Assembly (NCBI RefSeq): GCF_027744825.2
Contig: NC_071345.1
Span: 15,935,501-15,999,500, forward strand
Direction: 5' to 3'
Source: Synchiropus splendidus
Taxonomy: Eukaryota; Chordata; Actinopteri; Syngnathiformes; Callionymidae
Length of the DNA stretch: 64,000 nt
Shown: positions 25,311 to 37,560 of the stretch, piece after piece
How the letters are laid out: the number at the start of each line of letters is the position of its first letter
Numbering within the stretch: the first letter of the stretch is position 1
Notes under the pieces: generated by a model
What the model was told of the DNA's origin: nothing
The model's database searches: none
The model's input: the letters and a program-made list of their open reading frames with translations, nothing else
Translations under genes and position numbers: made by a program

Positions 25311-26490
25311 ACAAGCAACAATCTCTCAGCCTACGCACAGACAACACATAACCAATAGATGTACTTACATCACTTAGAACACACGAATGCATTAAAGTGG
25401 ATTAAAAGAATGGAGATGGTCAAACAGTCATTTTTTTATTTAAGCCATGTTGAGGACATTAAGAAAAAAATATTGAGGGAAAATAAAAAGAAAAAAAACC
25501 CAAAATGTTCACGATTATTATGATATCGCAAAAAGGTTAATAAAAATAAAAATGAAACAAAATAAAATGAAATGAAAAACGGCAACAATTGAAAATAATG
25601 AAACTGAAAATTTAATTCTAGTACTAAGTGTTCAAAGCTAATGGTTCTTTAGCCTCTCATTAAATTTTAATCTGGTGGCGTTGAACAGAGCGAAAGGCAG
25701 AGATTTATACCACGATGTAAGCAAACACAGAACCTTACTTATGTTGGAGACGAGAATCAATTTTTCTCCCAGGAAGTATTTAAAGTAACTATTGTGCAGT
25801 GAGCTGTGGCTCAAGCGCTCCCGACACGACACACAAGATCATCCATTGCAGTGTTTCCATAGTGATAGATGGACAGACGGACAGACAGACAGAAAAATGG
25901 GTACAGCAATCTCTTATAGCATGTTTATTCCAGTGCTTAGCCCAAATCTCAGATGTAACCTGGATTTTGAAACCAGGATTGTGGATGCAACTGGACCGGT
26001 CTGTGAAAGCAGGAACCCATATTTGTGACCGCATTTGGATAACAATGTACTCTACAGCAGGCGGCCATTAGGTAAGCTGAGTCTGCTACCCATGTCCGAA
26101 TGAAAGATGCGATATTTCTACCCGTAGTACTTCCACAAAGGTGTACCAACTTGGGGAAAGCAAAGAGTCTGAACACACCAAATTCAAAGAATGTATTTGT
26201 CGCTTTAACATCAATTGTAGATGCATGCGAAACATCGGTAAATATGTGAATGAGAGATGCTGAATATTCTACTTGTATATGCTTCACTTTTCTCCACTTG
26301 GACCTCATTTCACTGAACTCCTCCACTCATCCACAATGCTCCAGTGTTCTCAGACAAACAAATGGAAAAGCTAAATATTACAGTGCGTGCAACGGCAGCA
26401 AACAGATGGCAGCTAAATGAAAAGAAATTACATATACATTATCTTTGTCTTTATGGCTCTGTTCTAATTGAGACAATTATAACCACTACC
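25311..26490. other. non-coding DNA, A-rich start
   Basis: 25430-25620 is A-rich on the plus strand. A short (GACA)n run lies near 25869-25892. Overlapping frames on both strands at 25790-26330 show no domain or codon bias, and I treat them as chance. Confidence 0.5.
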
Positions 26491-26499
26491 TTTCTCCTC

Positions 26500-26835
26500 T
26501 ATAATGAAGTGAATTAATTCATTTGACGCGCCGAAATTCTACTCGCCATTATTTGTTTTGGAGTGTGTGAAATGATTATTTTTGACAGTGCCATATGTTT
26601 GGCTGGCAGTATTTCTTCTTGGTTGGGTTTTATGACATAATTTGATGTGTCCCTGCGCTGGCTCCTTTGTACATCGGCAAAGACGTCGCCATATGCCGGG
26701 GTGAACTTGTCCTTATCCTTATGGGGAATTTGTTGCTGTTGTTTTTTGGCTGTATAGCAGCTAATTGTGCATTATTGCGTTATGATTGTGATAATGAGTG
26801 AACGTGTCATTAACTCAAAAGTGCCCTCAGTGGAG
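26500..26835. promoter_or_regulatory. candidate conserved non-coding element
   Basis: Non-repetitive sequence with motifs such as CCATTATTTG, TTATGACATAATTTGATG and GCAGCTAATTGTGCATTATTGCG (26757 onward), and no usable open frame. The texture resembles developmental enhancers. Inference only. Confidence 0.3.
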
Positions 26836-27219
26836 TGAAGGAAATCGCAATTGTGTTTTTTTTTGTTTTTTTTTCGACGACAATGCTGATCGTGGTGACA
26901 CATTTTATTTGGCAGTCTGCAGAGTATTTTAGTATAGTACGTAATATGAGGGATTTGTATCGTGTTTTATTAATATTATGTATATTGGCATTTGCTTGGC
27001 TTCAGACTCAGTGGAGTCACTATGAAAACTATTACCTTGGTCGAAGAGGATGGGTGTCTGTCTCACTCTGGGAAAAAATGACGTAAAAAGTTATGAACAA
27101 ATCTAGGAACAATGGAATCTTAAGAAGGATTTCTCATTCTCTGTGGAGAGAGAGGTGGTGTGATGTGTTCAGGAAACAACAGAAAACGTCACTTTAAAAC
27201 GCATGCAGTCAAGTCCGTT

Positions 27220-27560
27220 TTTTCAACCCATATAATGTATTGACATTGGGAAAGTGGACTTTCCTATTTCCTATGCTGAGAACAAAGGCAGCCTTCCTCG
27301 TTTTACTTGTAAAACTTGGGGCTTCAATGGATTAACACTTCCTGTCTAGCATTCCAGGTGAGGGTGAGGACCATACGGATGGACCCATGGTTTACCAAAC
27401 CCCAAACCTCCGCCTTCTTCACGGCATATCCTGAAGGAGTAACACGCTTCAATTGAATACCTAATGCCTCAACATGCAACTCCGTAGGCTGACTTTGTCG
27501 TCAGTAAAGGATGCAAAAGTCCACCTTCCTTAAGTGAATATATTACACCGTGGGATAAAA
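27220..27560. mobile_element. foldback MITE, both arms present
   Basis: This is the most complete copy of the family. The left arm (27228-27335) reads TATAATGTATTGACATTGGG, AAAGTGGACTTT, AAAGGCAGCC and GGGGCTTCAATGGA. The right arm (27448-27548) has these in reverse complement: GCTTCAATTGAATACC, GGCTGACTTTGTCGTCAGTA, AAAGTCCACCTTCC and GAATATATTAC. The centre has ACCCATGGTTTACCAAACCCC. No protein is encoded. A foldback or MITE structure of about 340 bases is inferred. Confidence 0.7.
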
Positions 27561-28304
27561 CAACTTCCATGGCTCTGTGGTGCCATACTGTTATTCATCA
27601 GACAGTGCTGCCAAAGAAGATTCCTGGAGGCTTGTCAAGTGTGGGACTCGTATGTTCTGCCACTACTTGAATGCAGCAGTGTTTCCGACAACTAACAATC
27701 CAGTTGGATCCTCCGGAGAGTGAGCTTTCATTGTAGGACAATAACATCAGGTAGAAATCAGATAATGGTTGGGAATGAGCTGCTTGGCAGACGTCTGCGC
27801 TCTGAACGCTTGTCTGCAGGTTTTTGCTACACAGAATAATCGGGATGTAAAATGTTTTTGTTTTTACCCAGAATATTGATGAGATGATACATATATGTAT
27901 TTATTTGTCTTATGTTGTATGATGGCTTGTGTGTCAGTCTTCTTTTTTTTTTTTTTAGATTTGTGTCTGCTGTTGCGTTGTGGACATCTTTGATGTTGTG
28001 TTTCTTTCATGCCTTGGGTGTTTTTTGTGTTTTAGTTGTGACTGGCTGAGTTTGAATTTCACCACTGTAGGAAGAATAAAGGACATCCAATGTAACTAAG
28101 ATAATATCATGATCCATTTATAGTATGTAGTGTATCTATGTACTATTTCTCATGTGATAACATGATATTAATATTCTATTATAATTATAAATTATGAACT
28201 AAAACATACATATTCCACATGATTTATTTGGACCTCATTCCCTCCTTTCAAAATATAATTGAAATAAAGAATGATCCTTCTAAAATTCTTCAGCCGTTGT
28301 ACCC
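27561..28304. other. non-coding DNA, no gene recognised
   Basis: T-rich in 27850-28060, otherwise unremarkable. I see no exon or repeat that I can name. Confidence 0.5.
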
Positions 28305-28390
28305 CAAAGGTCAAGGTCAAGGCCAATTTTATTTATATGGCGCATTTCCGCAGCGTGTACTGACCAAAGCGCTTTACATGAAACAATAAA
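28305..28390 (-). mobile_element. retroposon 3' tail fragment
   Basis: GGTCAAGGTCAAGGCCAATT, then TTATTTATATGGCGCATTTC and TGACCAAAGCGCTTTACATG. This is the inverted form of the tail at 16770-16832, with the GGTCAA repeats as the extreme 3' end. Only the tail remains. Confidence 0.6.
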
Positions 28391-31015
28391 AAAGAAGTAG
28401 ACAATTACAAATACAGAAACAACAGGACTAAAATAGGCATTTTCATAGAACCTCTGATAAAAAAAAGTATAAAAGAACACAAAATAATAAAAATGCAATA
28501 CAGTAGAACAGAGAATACTAATGTCCATGTTAAAACTACTTCTGAGGGTGAGGGCTCAGAGACATTGTGACATTGGGAAGGAAGAATGAAGGAAGACTAA
28601 TTTATCCCATATGCCAGTAAAGCATGTGGAAAACTCTACAGTTAAAAATATTTTTCCTACTCAATGATACCCTGACATACTGGACACATACGATGAGAGG
28701 ATTTGTACAACAGCACCTACTCATTGTTGGACAGACAACAGCAACTAATGATAGGTGCCTGGAAGTGTCACGTCAACTTCCCTGTCGTGGAGGAGGAAGA
28801 GCTGTTTCAGAAGCAGGAGTCCAACGTTATGCCAAGTCTGTTTCAAACCCAGACCCCTGCTAATTTAACAGCCTGAGTGTTGACAGGTGAATATTGCATA
28901 AGCAGCACTTGTGAATTTCAATTCATGCCATTTTGAGAACATTGGCACATCTGTCAACCTTGGAAAGTCAATGGCTGGAATAAAGCATCTCCATTGGAGT
29001 AGAAGGCAAAAGTTATCAAACACGACTCTATTAAAGTTTTTTATGTATTTATTTAATTTTAAAAATTAAAAATTCACATTGGATTTTGCCAATAAAATGA
29101 GATATTTGGCTCAAGGTTTCTGCTCAAAAGAGAAGACACTTTGTACCAGTCACAGGTTTGTTTTGCTCGGCGTTATTCTCATTGGTACCACTTGGGCTCT
29201 TCGAGCCGCTCGCCACTGTTCAGCTTCCATTCTTCGCCCCGCGACTGAAAATGAATGAAACATGGCCACACATGTGCTGGAGCCGACTTCCTCAACTCTA
29301 CCAGATAATTAGAAGGCTCGACATGTTTGTCCAAGACTCGCAGGGTTGTGATCATCGCCACAAACATCCCTTGTTCTCGTAAACATTTTAATTTTAGAAT
29401 ATATTTGGGTGATTAAAGATGATTAAAGTCAGGCCAATTATATGAAATACTTAATTATGTCAAACTGGTAACACTTTTATTGTGGAAGTGTGGTGAGTCG
29501 TGTGGAGATGCTCCGATTTAAAGCACTTCAAAGCTGTCTGAGTCTTGATGCCACATGTTTTGATATTAAATACAGAATAGCAAAATAGTCGGGACGAACT
29601 GGAAAATTCTTTGAAGGGAGCAATTTTCTGGTTAGAAATAAAAAAAAAAAAGGTGCAAATAGCGTGTTTGAGCAAAAGCAGACACGGAAAAGCAGTATGT
29701 TTAACAAAAACCAAATTACAAACAGAAAAAAAAACATAGCTCCAACAGAACCAGGGTACTGGAAAAGCAACGCACTACGAACTTGCGAGGGAATAAAGTA
29801 AAATAAAGTCTCTTAGCATAAGACTATTTGGATGAAAAACAACCTTTCCCTGACACAGAAAACTTTACCTACTTTACATTTGACAAGAGAAATGTTTGCA
29901 AATATTGGAAGAATAAATGTGAACAAATTCGAATGTGAAAGATTCTCAGAAAAACATTGTAATTCAAACAACATAAAGAGCTCCAAACTCCAGATGAATC
30001 ATCATTGGTCATGTAGCTCTTCAGTCATATTCTGGTTCTGCTGAAAAAGTGAGGAGGTCTTGGTTGATGGCTGGTGCAGCTCTGTGTAATTTGCATTAGT
30101 TACACAAGAGAGTGTCACTGCTCCAGAGCAGAAAAGTCCATTGGACGTTAGCCACTGACGCTTGAAATAAAGGAACCAAGTTCTGTTGTGCTACCAACGA
30201 CAAGACTCAGACTCTCATACTTCCTTCTACCTAACTGTGAAGGTTAGGCCTAGGCAAGGGTCATATGAGGGGTCAAACCAAAAGACAGAAGGACAGAAGA
30301 AATGCAACTTAAATTTAACTCCTACATTACCATGAATGGTAAAATGTGATCACGCCACAACATAAAATATGTCATCAGATTATGAATATTCTCTGATTTT
30401 ATGTCCAATTTACTTCAATATTCTTAAGAGAAATGACAAATATTTGAAGAGCTTCTTAAATTGTAAATATTAAATTCATTTATCTGATGAGATCAAAGCG
30501 ATAAGTTTCCATTTCACACCTTCAAAAACCAACCCAACACCGTGCTCTCAACAAGTGCACATGCTTCAATATCAGTTCAAACAAATCTCCCTGGACGACC
30601 TAAAAATTGCACGGCGCCCTCGTCTCTCCGCGGAAGACGCCTGGTGGTCTGTATTAGGATTGTTTTAAAAAGCCGACTGTGTGATGTCCGAAGCAGTCAG
30701 ACCTCAGCGTGCGGTCAGAGGCGCTTTGATGTGGGCTTTGATGGAGTATGTCAGTCCAATCAGCCCGGCTTCCAGAGCCTGATTGGTTCTGCCAGCCAGA
30801 GAGGCAGCACTGATATTAGCTCCACAGCCGCTGACAGGCAGCATCGCGAGCAGCAATAAGACACACAATAACCCCACTTTGGTTTTGGCTGTGCAGAGGA
30901 CACGGGCAAATGCTAAAATATGAAATAGCTGAGGCCCAACACTGGCGCTGATGTTTCATGGTCAAACTGTGTTTCAATTCAGGAGCCACCTATAGTATGA
31001 AAAAATAAATAAATA
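28391..31015. other. non-coding DNA, no gene recognised
   Basis: I see no supported gene. 30590-30860 is GC-richer and could be a regulatory block. Its plus-strand frame of about 105 codons shows no recognisable domain. Confidence 0.5.
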
Positions 31016-31026
31016 AATTAAAAAAG

Positions 31027-31114
<88 letters not shown>
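31016..31114. repeat. poly-A followed by (AT)n
   Basis: About 36 A residues (31026-31061) run directly into about 27 AT units. It could be an expanded retroposon A-tail, but no element body is visible to the left. Confidence 0.95.
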
Positions 31115-31117
<3 letters not shown>

Positions 31118-31503
31118 GGGTCAGCAAACACTGCAACGTGTCACTGCATGACATAAAAATCATATTAGAGATGCAAATCCTTCAAAGAAACGTGTATCCA
31201 ATATAAAACAATGGTGTCAGGATAATTGTAAGCATCAATTTTGAAATGACATAAGCCAGCTTTATTTACACTGTGATAAAAGTGATCATGCAAATATGTC
31301 ACACTTTAACACAGTGTTTACTCACTAAACCTTGGGCCAGCACAACACGTTGCTTACTACTCTGAAAGCACTTGAAATTCTTATAAAATTTGAATTCTTA
31401 TACAAATATTTTCAGACATTAAAAGAGCTTCAGTTTAAATAAAGTGATATAAAATCTTGAATATGGCCACCATCGTGATTTATTGTGCAAATATTCTTAT
31501 ACC

Positions 31504-31512
31504 ATTAAACTG

Positions 31513-31568
<56 letters not shown>

Positions 31569-31720
31569 CAGTTTAATATATATACACAGCATATATATTA
31601 AACTATATACTGTTTATATATATATACTGTTTTACTACTGTTATATTCTGTTTTATATATATATACAAAACAGTTTATTTAACTATATATATATATATAT
31701 ATATATACACAATATATAGC
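31504..31720. repeat. (TA)n cluster with nested palindromes
   Basis: ATTAAACTGC (31504-31513) is inverted exactly as GCAGTTTAAT (31568-31577) around a (TA)n core, giving a near-perfect palindrome of 74 bases. A second hairpin follows: AGTTTAATATATAT (31570-31583) and ATATATATTAAACT (31591-31604) with a 7-base loop. More TA blocks lie at 31615-31630, 31655-31665 and 31685-31710, separated by CTGTTTTA-like units. Confidence 0.9.
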
Positions 31721-32532
31721 AAAAAATTAACAAAGAACCCTTGTTTTTTGTGATCGTGAGCAAGTACATATACACAGTTCACTATTTTAGGAGCTTGTGT
31801 TTTTTCAATGTGTAGGTTGAAAAGTTTGGACCTATTCCATGTAAATCAGGTGAAAAACAAAACATGTTATGCCAGGCATCTTGTGCAAGCCAACATGACT
31901 GCGATGATATATCAGGAAGTTCTCTGCTCGATGGGCTGAAACTAGAGTTGGTTCGTGCGAAGAGAATCTCACAGGAGAGACGGGAGGGAGAGTTAGAGGC
32001 TCTAAAAAAGTTCTCTCGGAAATTTTCTCTAAGGTTTATGAGGCATGGCTGATGAGTAGATGACCCAAGTTAATTATTATTGAATTTGTTTTCCCTGCTC
32101 CACTGATACTTACCTATATCCTGATGCCAGCAATGACAGCGGGCGCGCTCATTAAAACCAAAGGATGTGGCTTTTCCCCAGCACACACGTAGTGTTAAGA
32201 AGACTGGCCGAAGTTCCTTCATGTTAGGGCGAAATAGACTGCTGCTTCAGTCGCAACATCAGCCTGGACATGCAGAAAACCGTTGAGCAAAAGCCTCTGG
32301 TGAATCTTAAAATGATGCAGATCAATTGATTAGTTTGGAAGCATTGTTAACCTGAGAGGGGCAGGCATGATGCGCACCTGGGGGCCAGATTTTACATCAT
32401 CTCTGCTGGCAAAATAACACAAACTTTTCAAGAGGGAATGGTGAAGGGGGAAGATTTTGGAGATTCAGCTTGGTTTTGTTTGCAGTGTTTCTTTCTTTGT
32501 TTGTTTATTATTTATTTATGATTATTTGTAAT
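31721..32532. other. non-coding DNA, no gene recognised
   Basis: I see no gene or named repeat. Confidence 0.5.

Positions 32533-32534
<2 letters not shown>

Positions 32535-32593
<59 letters not shown>
32535..32593. repeat. (TTA)n microsatellite
   Basis: About 19 perfect ATT units. Confidence 0.95.
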
Positions 32594-33869
32594 GTCATCA
32601 ACTTTTTTTCATTAGTTGCAAAAAGGAATCATTAAATTACTAACTGCAGCAGGCTGCTTGAATATAGCCACAAAGTGTGTCGCACAGATGAATAGGATTC
32701 ATTTTGTTTTGTTGTTCCAGCAAAGATGCATTGAGATTACTGATGACTTTAAAAGCAAAATAAAGAAACTCTTTCACCACAGTTATCTATTTGGTTTAGG
32801 ATACAAAAATGTGATGTATATTAAAAATGTACGTGCTGTTTCACTTTATTATTATTCACTTTACTTTATTAAATCACTGTATTACTTTATTCTATTGATC
32901 TTTTCATTTCTTTTACTTTCAATGTATGGACTTATATACAATTTATTTAACTTCATGTGGTGTCCTTCGTTAAACACCAAAAATGCCCATCTCTTTTAGC
33001 TAAAAAGTGAGCTTTTCGGAACCCTGCAAGTCATCAACTGGTAAATAAATGAAATATCTATCGAACATCTTATTATCACCCACAGGTTCCACAAAAAGAA
33101 AGTCCAGATGGACGCTCAGTAATCTCTGAATAAGAGGTTGAGAGTCTCAAGTCATCTGCAACTGGTGTCTATAAATGGATTCCCCACATCCTAATGTCTC
33201 CTCTGTATTCAGTGTTTGCTGCAAGATAATATGTAGGAGCGTTTGTCACGGGTTATCGGGGGGATGATATATAGTCTCGCCTGCAGAGAAACATGTGTTG
33301 CGCTTTAATCTCAAGTGCATAGGCCAGTATTCATGGCCAGCAGCTGGAGAAAATCACAGGAGATGAAGCGTCCGCCGAAGAGACGGAGTGTTTGCCTGCC
33401 TGGCAGATGCTGCTCCTTGTTATCTTCACCTTATGTGGTGACTAACAACCCAATACCTTCTTCCCCTCACACGCTGCTCCGCTTACTTGTAGGACTAACA
33501 ACAGAGACTTGGCCATTCATTCATTGAAACTAGGACTTGGGAGAAAAAAAGAAAAAGGACAATGAGTTTATAATATCTAAAACAGCGCTGAGATATCCAC
33601 ACTAGACATATGTTGTTCATATCAATGTTAAAACATGCGCGAAATAGAGTTATCGATACAAATCCTGACTATTCTGTCGTATTTTCTGTTTTAATGTGAC
33701 TTTAGCTCTTTATTTTATGAAGAATTAAGGATGCCCTAATTTGGAAACAACTGAGGGAATATAAACAGAAATAAAATGGAAATAAACATTTTCACTGTCA
33801 TGTTTATCAGTTCATTTTTTTCTGAATTATGGCCCTCCTAACAGCATTTATATTGAAGTATACCTCAGA
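32594..33869. other. non-coding DNA, AT-rich
   Basis: A 127-codon plus-strand frame at 32616-32999 is rich in I, L, F and Y because the DNA is AT-rich. It has no domain or codon bias and I reject it as a gene. Nothing else is supported. Confidence 0.5.
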
Positions 33870-34250
33870 GTATTTTCCCTCAGAGACGCAGCAGACATCT
33901 CCTCTCGCCGGCCCCTAATACATATATTAGACTGTCTTCCTCACACCAGGTTCACACCCCTGCTCACGTATTGACAGGCCCCTACTGCGATATTTATGTC
34001 ACATATTTAATATGGACATGGGAATGATTATCAAATCCATAGTTGCCAAGAGAGTCCGATCGTCCTTAAATAATGGATGAGTGAGGATGCGACTCAATTT
34101 GCGAGGGCCGCACAGAAAGACAGGGTGCGTACCGCCATCGACCCTTCCGCCCCCCATCACCTTCTCCCCCTCCGGAACGTCATTATTCTGGTCGATCTTT
34201 TCTCCCCTCGCTTGACATCATTCAATGTAATCATCCTTCAATAAAAAACC
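33870..34250. promoter_or_regulatory. candidate conserved non-coding element
   Basis: Non-repetitive sequence with a near-palindrome CTAATACATATATTAG, then GCGATATTTATGTCACATAT, GGAATGATTATCAAATCCAT and CGTCCTTAAATAATGG. There is no splice-bounded frame. It is enhancer-like by texture only. Confidence 0.3.
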
Positions 34251-34855
34251 TGCGTGTAATAAAAGGAACAACCTGGGTCAATACACAGAATATGGAGAAG
34301 GATGACCCTGCGCTGGAGACAGCGTGTAAATGGGCCTCTTTATCAAAGCCGATAGTCTCCTGGTGGCTTAACAGGAACTCAAGCGTTGCCAGAGTTATCA
34401 TTACTGTTAGCTTTTGTATCATCCCTGTTTGTGTTCTTTTATTATAAGAGAGTTATGCTTATTGAATCAACAAAGTCATGAAGCAGTCTCTGTTGGTTTC
34501 TAGAGGTGGATTTACAGCAGTGCATTGGTCTCCAAGACACTAAATCTATAGGTATATAGTGAATTCCATTGAAAGGCAGCATCTGCAAATTTTTAATACG
34601 GCACTGGTGAGATGGAATATTGAGATAGGAAATGCTCTAACCAATATCAAAATTCATGCATATAATATCGAGAACACAAATAGCAATCTGGAAACCTGTT
34701 GCAGAGGTAAAAATCACAATTTGCACGAAGCAGTTCTCACTTTTGCTGTACTTCGTAAGTGGAGCTTTTTCGTAACGCCAATGTTGTCAGCATGGACACG
34801 TCAGGAGGGATTATTGAGGGACAGTTTGGGAACCATCATTTGACCATACCTGGAA
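34251..34855. other. non-coding DNA, no gene recognised
   Basis: No supported feature. Confidence 0.5.
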
Positions 34856-34859
34856 TGTG

Positions 34860-35055
34860 TTATCGGGGATTAGGGAAGGCCAACCCCAAATTCCGACTTT
34901 CTTTTACGCGACGTGGTGTCAAGATATGCCACAGAAGGCGGAGTATGTGCTTCAATTGAAAGCCTTGTGCGTCAACATAGGATGCACTCGTCCAATTGCC
35001 AACGCCAATATATGACGCCATGGGAGTGAGAATAGGTTGGGTTGTCACAATGTTG
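34860..35055 (+). mobile_element. foldback MITE, right half
   Basis: GCTTCAATTGAAAGCCTTGT, then GTCAACATAGGATGCACTCG, CCAATTGCCAACGCCAATAT, GACGCCATGGGAGTGAGAAT and GGTTGGGTTGTCAC. This matches the right arms at 21030-21170 and 27448-27550. The terminal GTTGTC and the GGATGTTTTGGGATAAC of the 20930 copy suggest a shared terminus related to GTTATCCCAACCCATCCTC. The left arm is absent. Confidence 0.6.
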
Positions 35056-35560
35056 GCATGGTGCTCCAGTGAGTCCTGTCTTCACTTGTGGAGTGGATGT
35101 CTAAGGGTATGGGATCAGGACTGTGTTGTGCTATTGTGGAGGCAGCAGTACAGTGAGAGGACGGACCAGTTACAGTCACTGAACTGCTCTGAATGATTGT
35201 CATGGTAGAGTTAATGTCTGTTATTACCGTGACAACGTTCTTCTGGACAACATAGTTCTCCTTTCAACAGCATTGAGACAATGCTCACACACACGGCAGC
35301 TTTCAACAACAGCAGCATCCCGACATGGACTTCAATGACAACAACATTGTGGAACTGGAAACAGAGCACGAGTGGATTGTAGTGAATGAGGATGCTACTC
35401 TGAGGCTTATCCGTTCATTTTGTTTACTCTACCAAATGAACATCAATATGTTAAACATGGACGGCCCATTATTCCTGCTGATCTCCCACACTCCACTACA
35501 GGTGGTGCATTTTAAATGGAGTTCTGTATACAGGATATGGTCGTGACCATTTTATAGGGT
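35056..35560. other. non-coding DNA, unrecognised
   Basis: A 73-codon plus-strand frame at 35325-35546 begins MDFNDNNIVELETEHEW. I do not recognise it and find no splice site or codon pattern that supports it strongly. No other feature. Confidence 0.4.
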
Positions 35561-35564
35561 TGGG

Positions 35565-35765
35565 TATCTGGGGTTTCATGACACAGTGACCTGATTTTCA
35601 GCGCCCACCAGATGGCACTGTCTTCTGTAAAATGTATGGATTCAAACAATTAATACAATGAAACCTCACATCATTTTTAAAGCAAGTGCGCCATCTAGTG
35701 GCCTCAGAAAATTAGTGCACTGTTTCAGTGTTTCATGATACTTCATCTACCCATCACCAGCATCT
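35565..35765. mobile_element. MITE, CATGAAAC family
   Basis: The left end has GGGTTTCATGACACAGTGAC, the middle CCACCAGATGGCACTG and CCTCACATCATTTTTAAAGC, and the right end CAGTGTTTCATGATACTTCA plus CCCATCACC. The order matches the element at 38088-38300 throughout. There is no coding capacity. The inverted ends make it a non-autonomous DNA transposon, probably hAT. Confidence 0.7.
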
Positions 35766-36479
35766 TTGGGGTCTCTCTGACAGGACTGAGATAAAGAAAC
35801 AAGGCTTTGGTTGAGGGCTCAAAAATGTTGTGACAATTGGAAATAGAACAGTGTTGCAAATTTATGTTTATCAGGCTGTTTCAGTAGTGGGACTTTAAGA
35901 GATAGATTTTGAAAAAAAGAAAAAAACGCAGATAATTCACATATAAAGTTTCACAGGGAACATTTTTCAGCGCACAAATTCCAGGTGCACCAGATGATAT
36001 GATCTGAAATGATGGGATGTCATAACCATAACATCTGTGAGGAATGGGACTCAATGAGAATGTGCTGATGGAAAGTAAATTTCAGTTTAAAAAAATAAGG
36101 AAAGATTTACAATGATTTATGTTGCGATGAGTTCACTCATCAGTGGAGCGACTTTACCTCATGTTTAAGCTGATGTGGAGTTTTGATTTCAATTTGCAAG
36201 TCCTGTGTCGAATATTAAAATGTGATTAATTATGAATACTTAAGTCTGTTTTTCCGTTTGTTTTACTGTTAAATATGAATAAAACCTCATCATCGTGGCA
36301 CGCAATTTCAGTCAAACATGAAAAGCAAATATGACCAACAAATTCAAACCAGCGTGACAATTCAGTTCAATGAAGATGGTGGTTGAATCCTATGGATGTG
36401 TCACAATTGTATGGGCCCCGTGAAAGCAAACAGCAACTCACTCCGAAAGCAACTCCTCTTCGGGACGGAGTCTGCTGGT
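35766..36479. other. non-coding DNA, no gene recognised
   Basis: No supported feature. Confidence 0.5.
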
Positions 36480-36860
36480 GGACTGAGGAGAGTTCGAGGG
36501 TCAAATGAGCTGGCGGGGTAATTTTGTCGGGCGGCGACATGCCGAGCGGCTGATTATCCCTGAGCTAGCATCATTTTTTGTTTATCAAAAAATGCTAATT
36601 GCCTCTTTTTACGAGTCGGAGAAAGATTAAAAGTTAATAGGAGAGACTAAATAAACACAACGCAATTGCGCGGGGCTGCAGACGATGGTAATTAATTTGT
36701 GGCCACCCCTGAGCTAATTAGCTAATATAAAGCAGGAAAAAAGAAGTTAATGAGGCTTAATGTAAGTGATACGCTGAAAAGTTTAGGCTAATGAATTTAT
36801 GAACGCGTGAGGAGATTGAGTAGGCGCTTACTTCGACTCCCACGTGGAGCGGCACCTCTG
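36480..36860. promoter_or_regulatory. candidate enhancer with palindromic homeodomain sites
   Basis: The segment has AGCTAATTAGCT (36712-36723), a perfect 12-base palindrome carrying a TAATTA core. Nearby are GGTAATTAATTTG (36687-36699) and CGCAATTGCG (36661-36670, also a perfect palindrome), with GTTAATAGG and GTTAATGAGGCTTAATG around them. There is no coding frame. The density of homeodomain-type sites makes this the strongest regulatory candidate in the window, though conservation was not tested. Confidence 0.42.
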
Positions 36861-37189
36861 GGGGGGGACGCAGGAAAGTTCTCCGACAAGCTCAGCACCT
36901 GGAAGGTTGGATGTAAAAGTGTAAGATGTGTGCGGTTAGGAGGGGAGAAGTGAAGTCAGCGGCGTGTGGTGGTCATGCCGGGATGAAAATAGTGGACTGT
37001 GGGAGGGCTCACACCATCCCAGCAGTTAGTTTGTGCTGCGCTAGGAGGATACAGGAGCCCGTATATCATGGCTGGTGGAGGTCAGACACCTGCAGGTCGG
37101 GAAGCTTTGAAAACAATATTAAACACCGTGTGTCTATAGTCGGCCGGATCAGCGTTTGATATTCAGCTACAGGTTCCCGTCTTGTGTCA

Positions 37190-37560
37190 GCGCTTGCACT
37201 CGCCCGTCATGTTCATCTTCAGAAACAGCTTATTATTTTCACTGCGACGAGCGCGAGGGAATTACTTACACTCAATCGGGTCACAATGACATTTACTGTT
37301 GACACCGAGGAAGAAGGTTCATGGGTAATTTGAATGAAATTATAGGGACGTGATGCATCCAGCCACTGAGTGGGAGCACGAGCACGGAGGGTAATCAGGT
37401 AATTGCTGCTTTCATAAATGTGATTTATCAGGAAGGCAAAGGGCCGGTCCTTGTAGCATCCACCGCTTCACACTGACCTGCAAACCTTTCGCGTCGTGAC
37501 GCTCGACTTTATGAGCTGAGAGAAAATATAATGGGTGAAAAGGGAGTAACAACCATCAAC
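37190..37560. promoter_or_regulatory. candidate conserved non-coding element
   Basis: Mixed, non-repetitive sequence with GGAATTACTTACACTC, GGGTAATTTGAATGAAATTA, GGGTAATCAGGTAATTGC and CATAAATGTGATTTATCAGG. There is no coding frame. The weak near-palindrome CATAAATGTGATTTATC may be a binding cluster. Inference. Confidence 0.28.

Noticed and set aside
31483..31719. Frame reading repeated YI across a TA tract
   Set aside because: A direct product of the (TA)n microsatellite.
32616..32999. 127-codon plus-strand frame
   Set aside because: Rich in I, F, Y and L because of AT-rich DNA; no domain, codon bias or splice signals.
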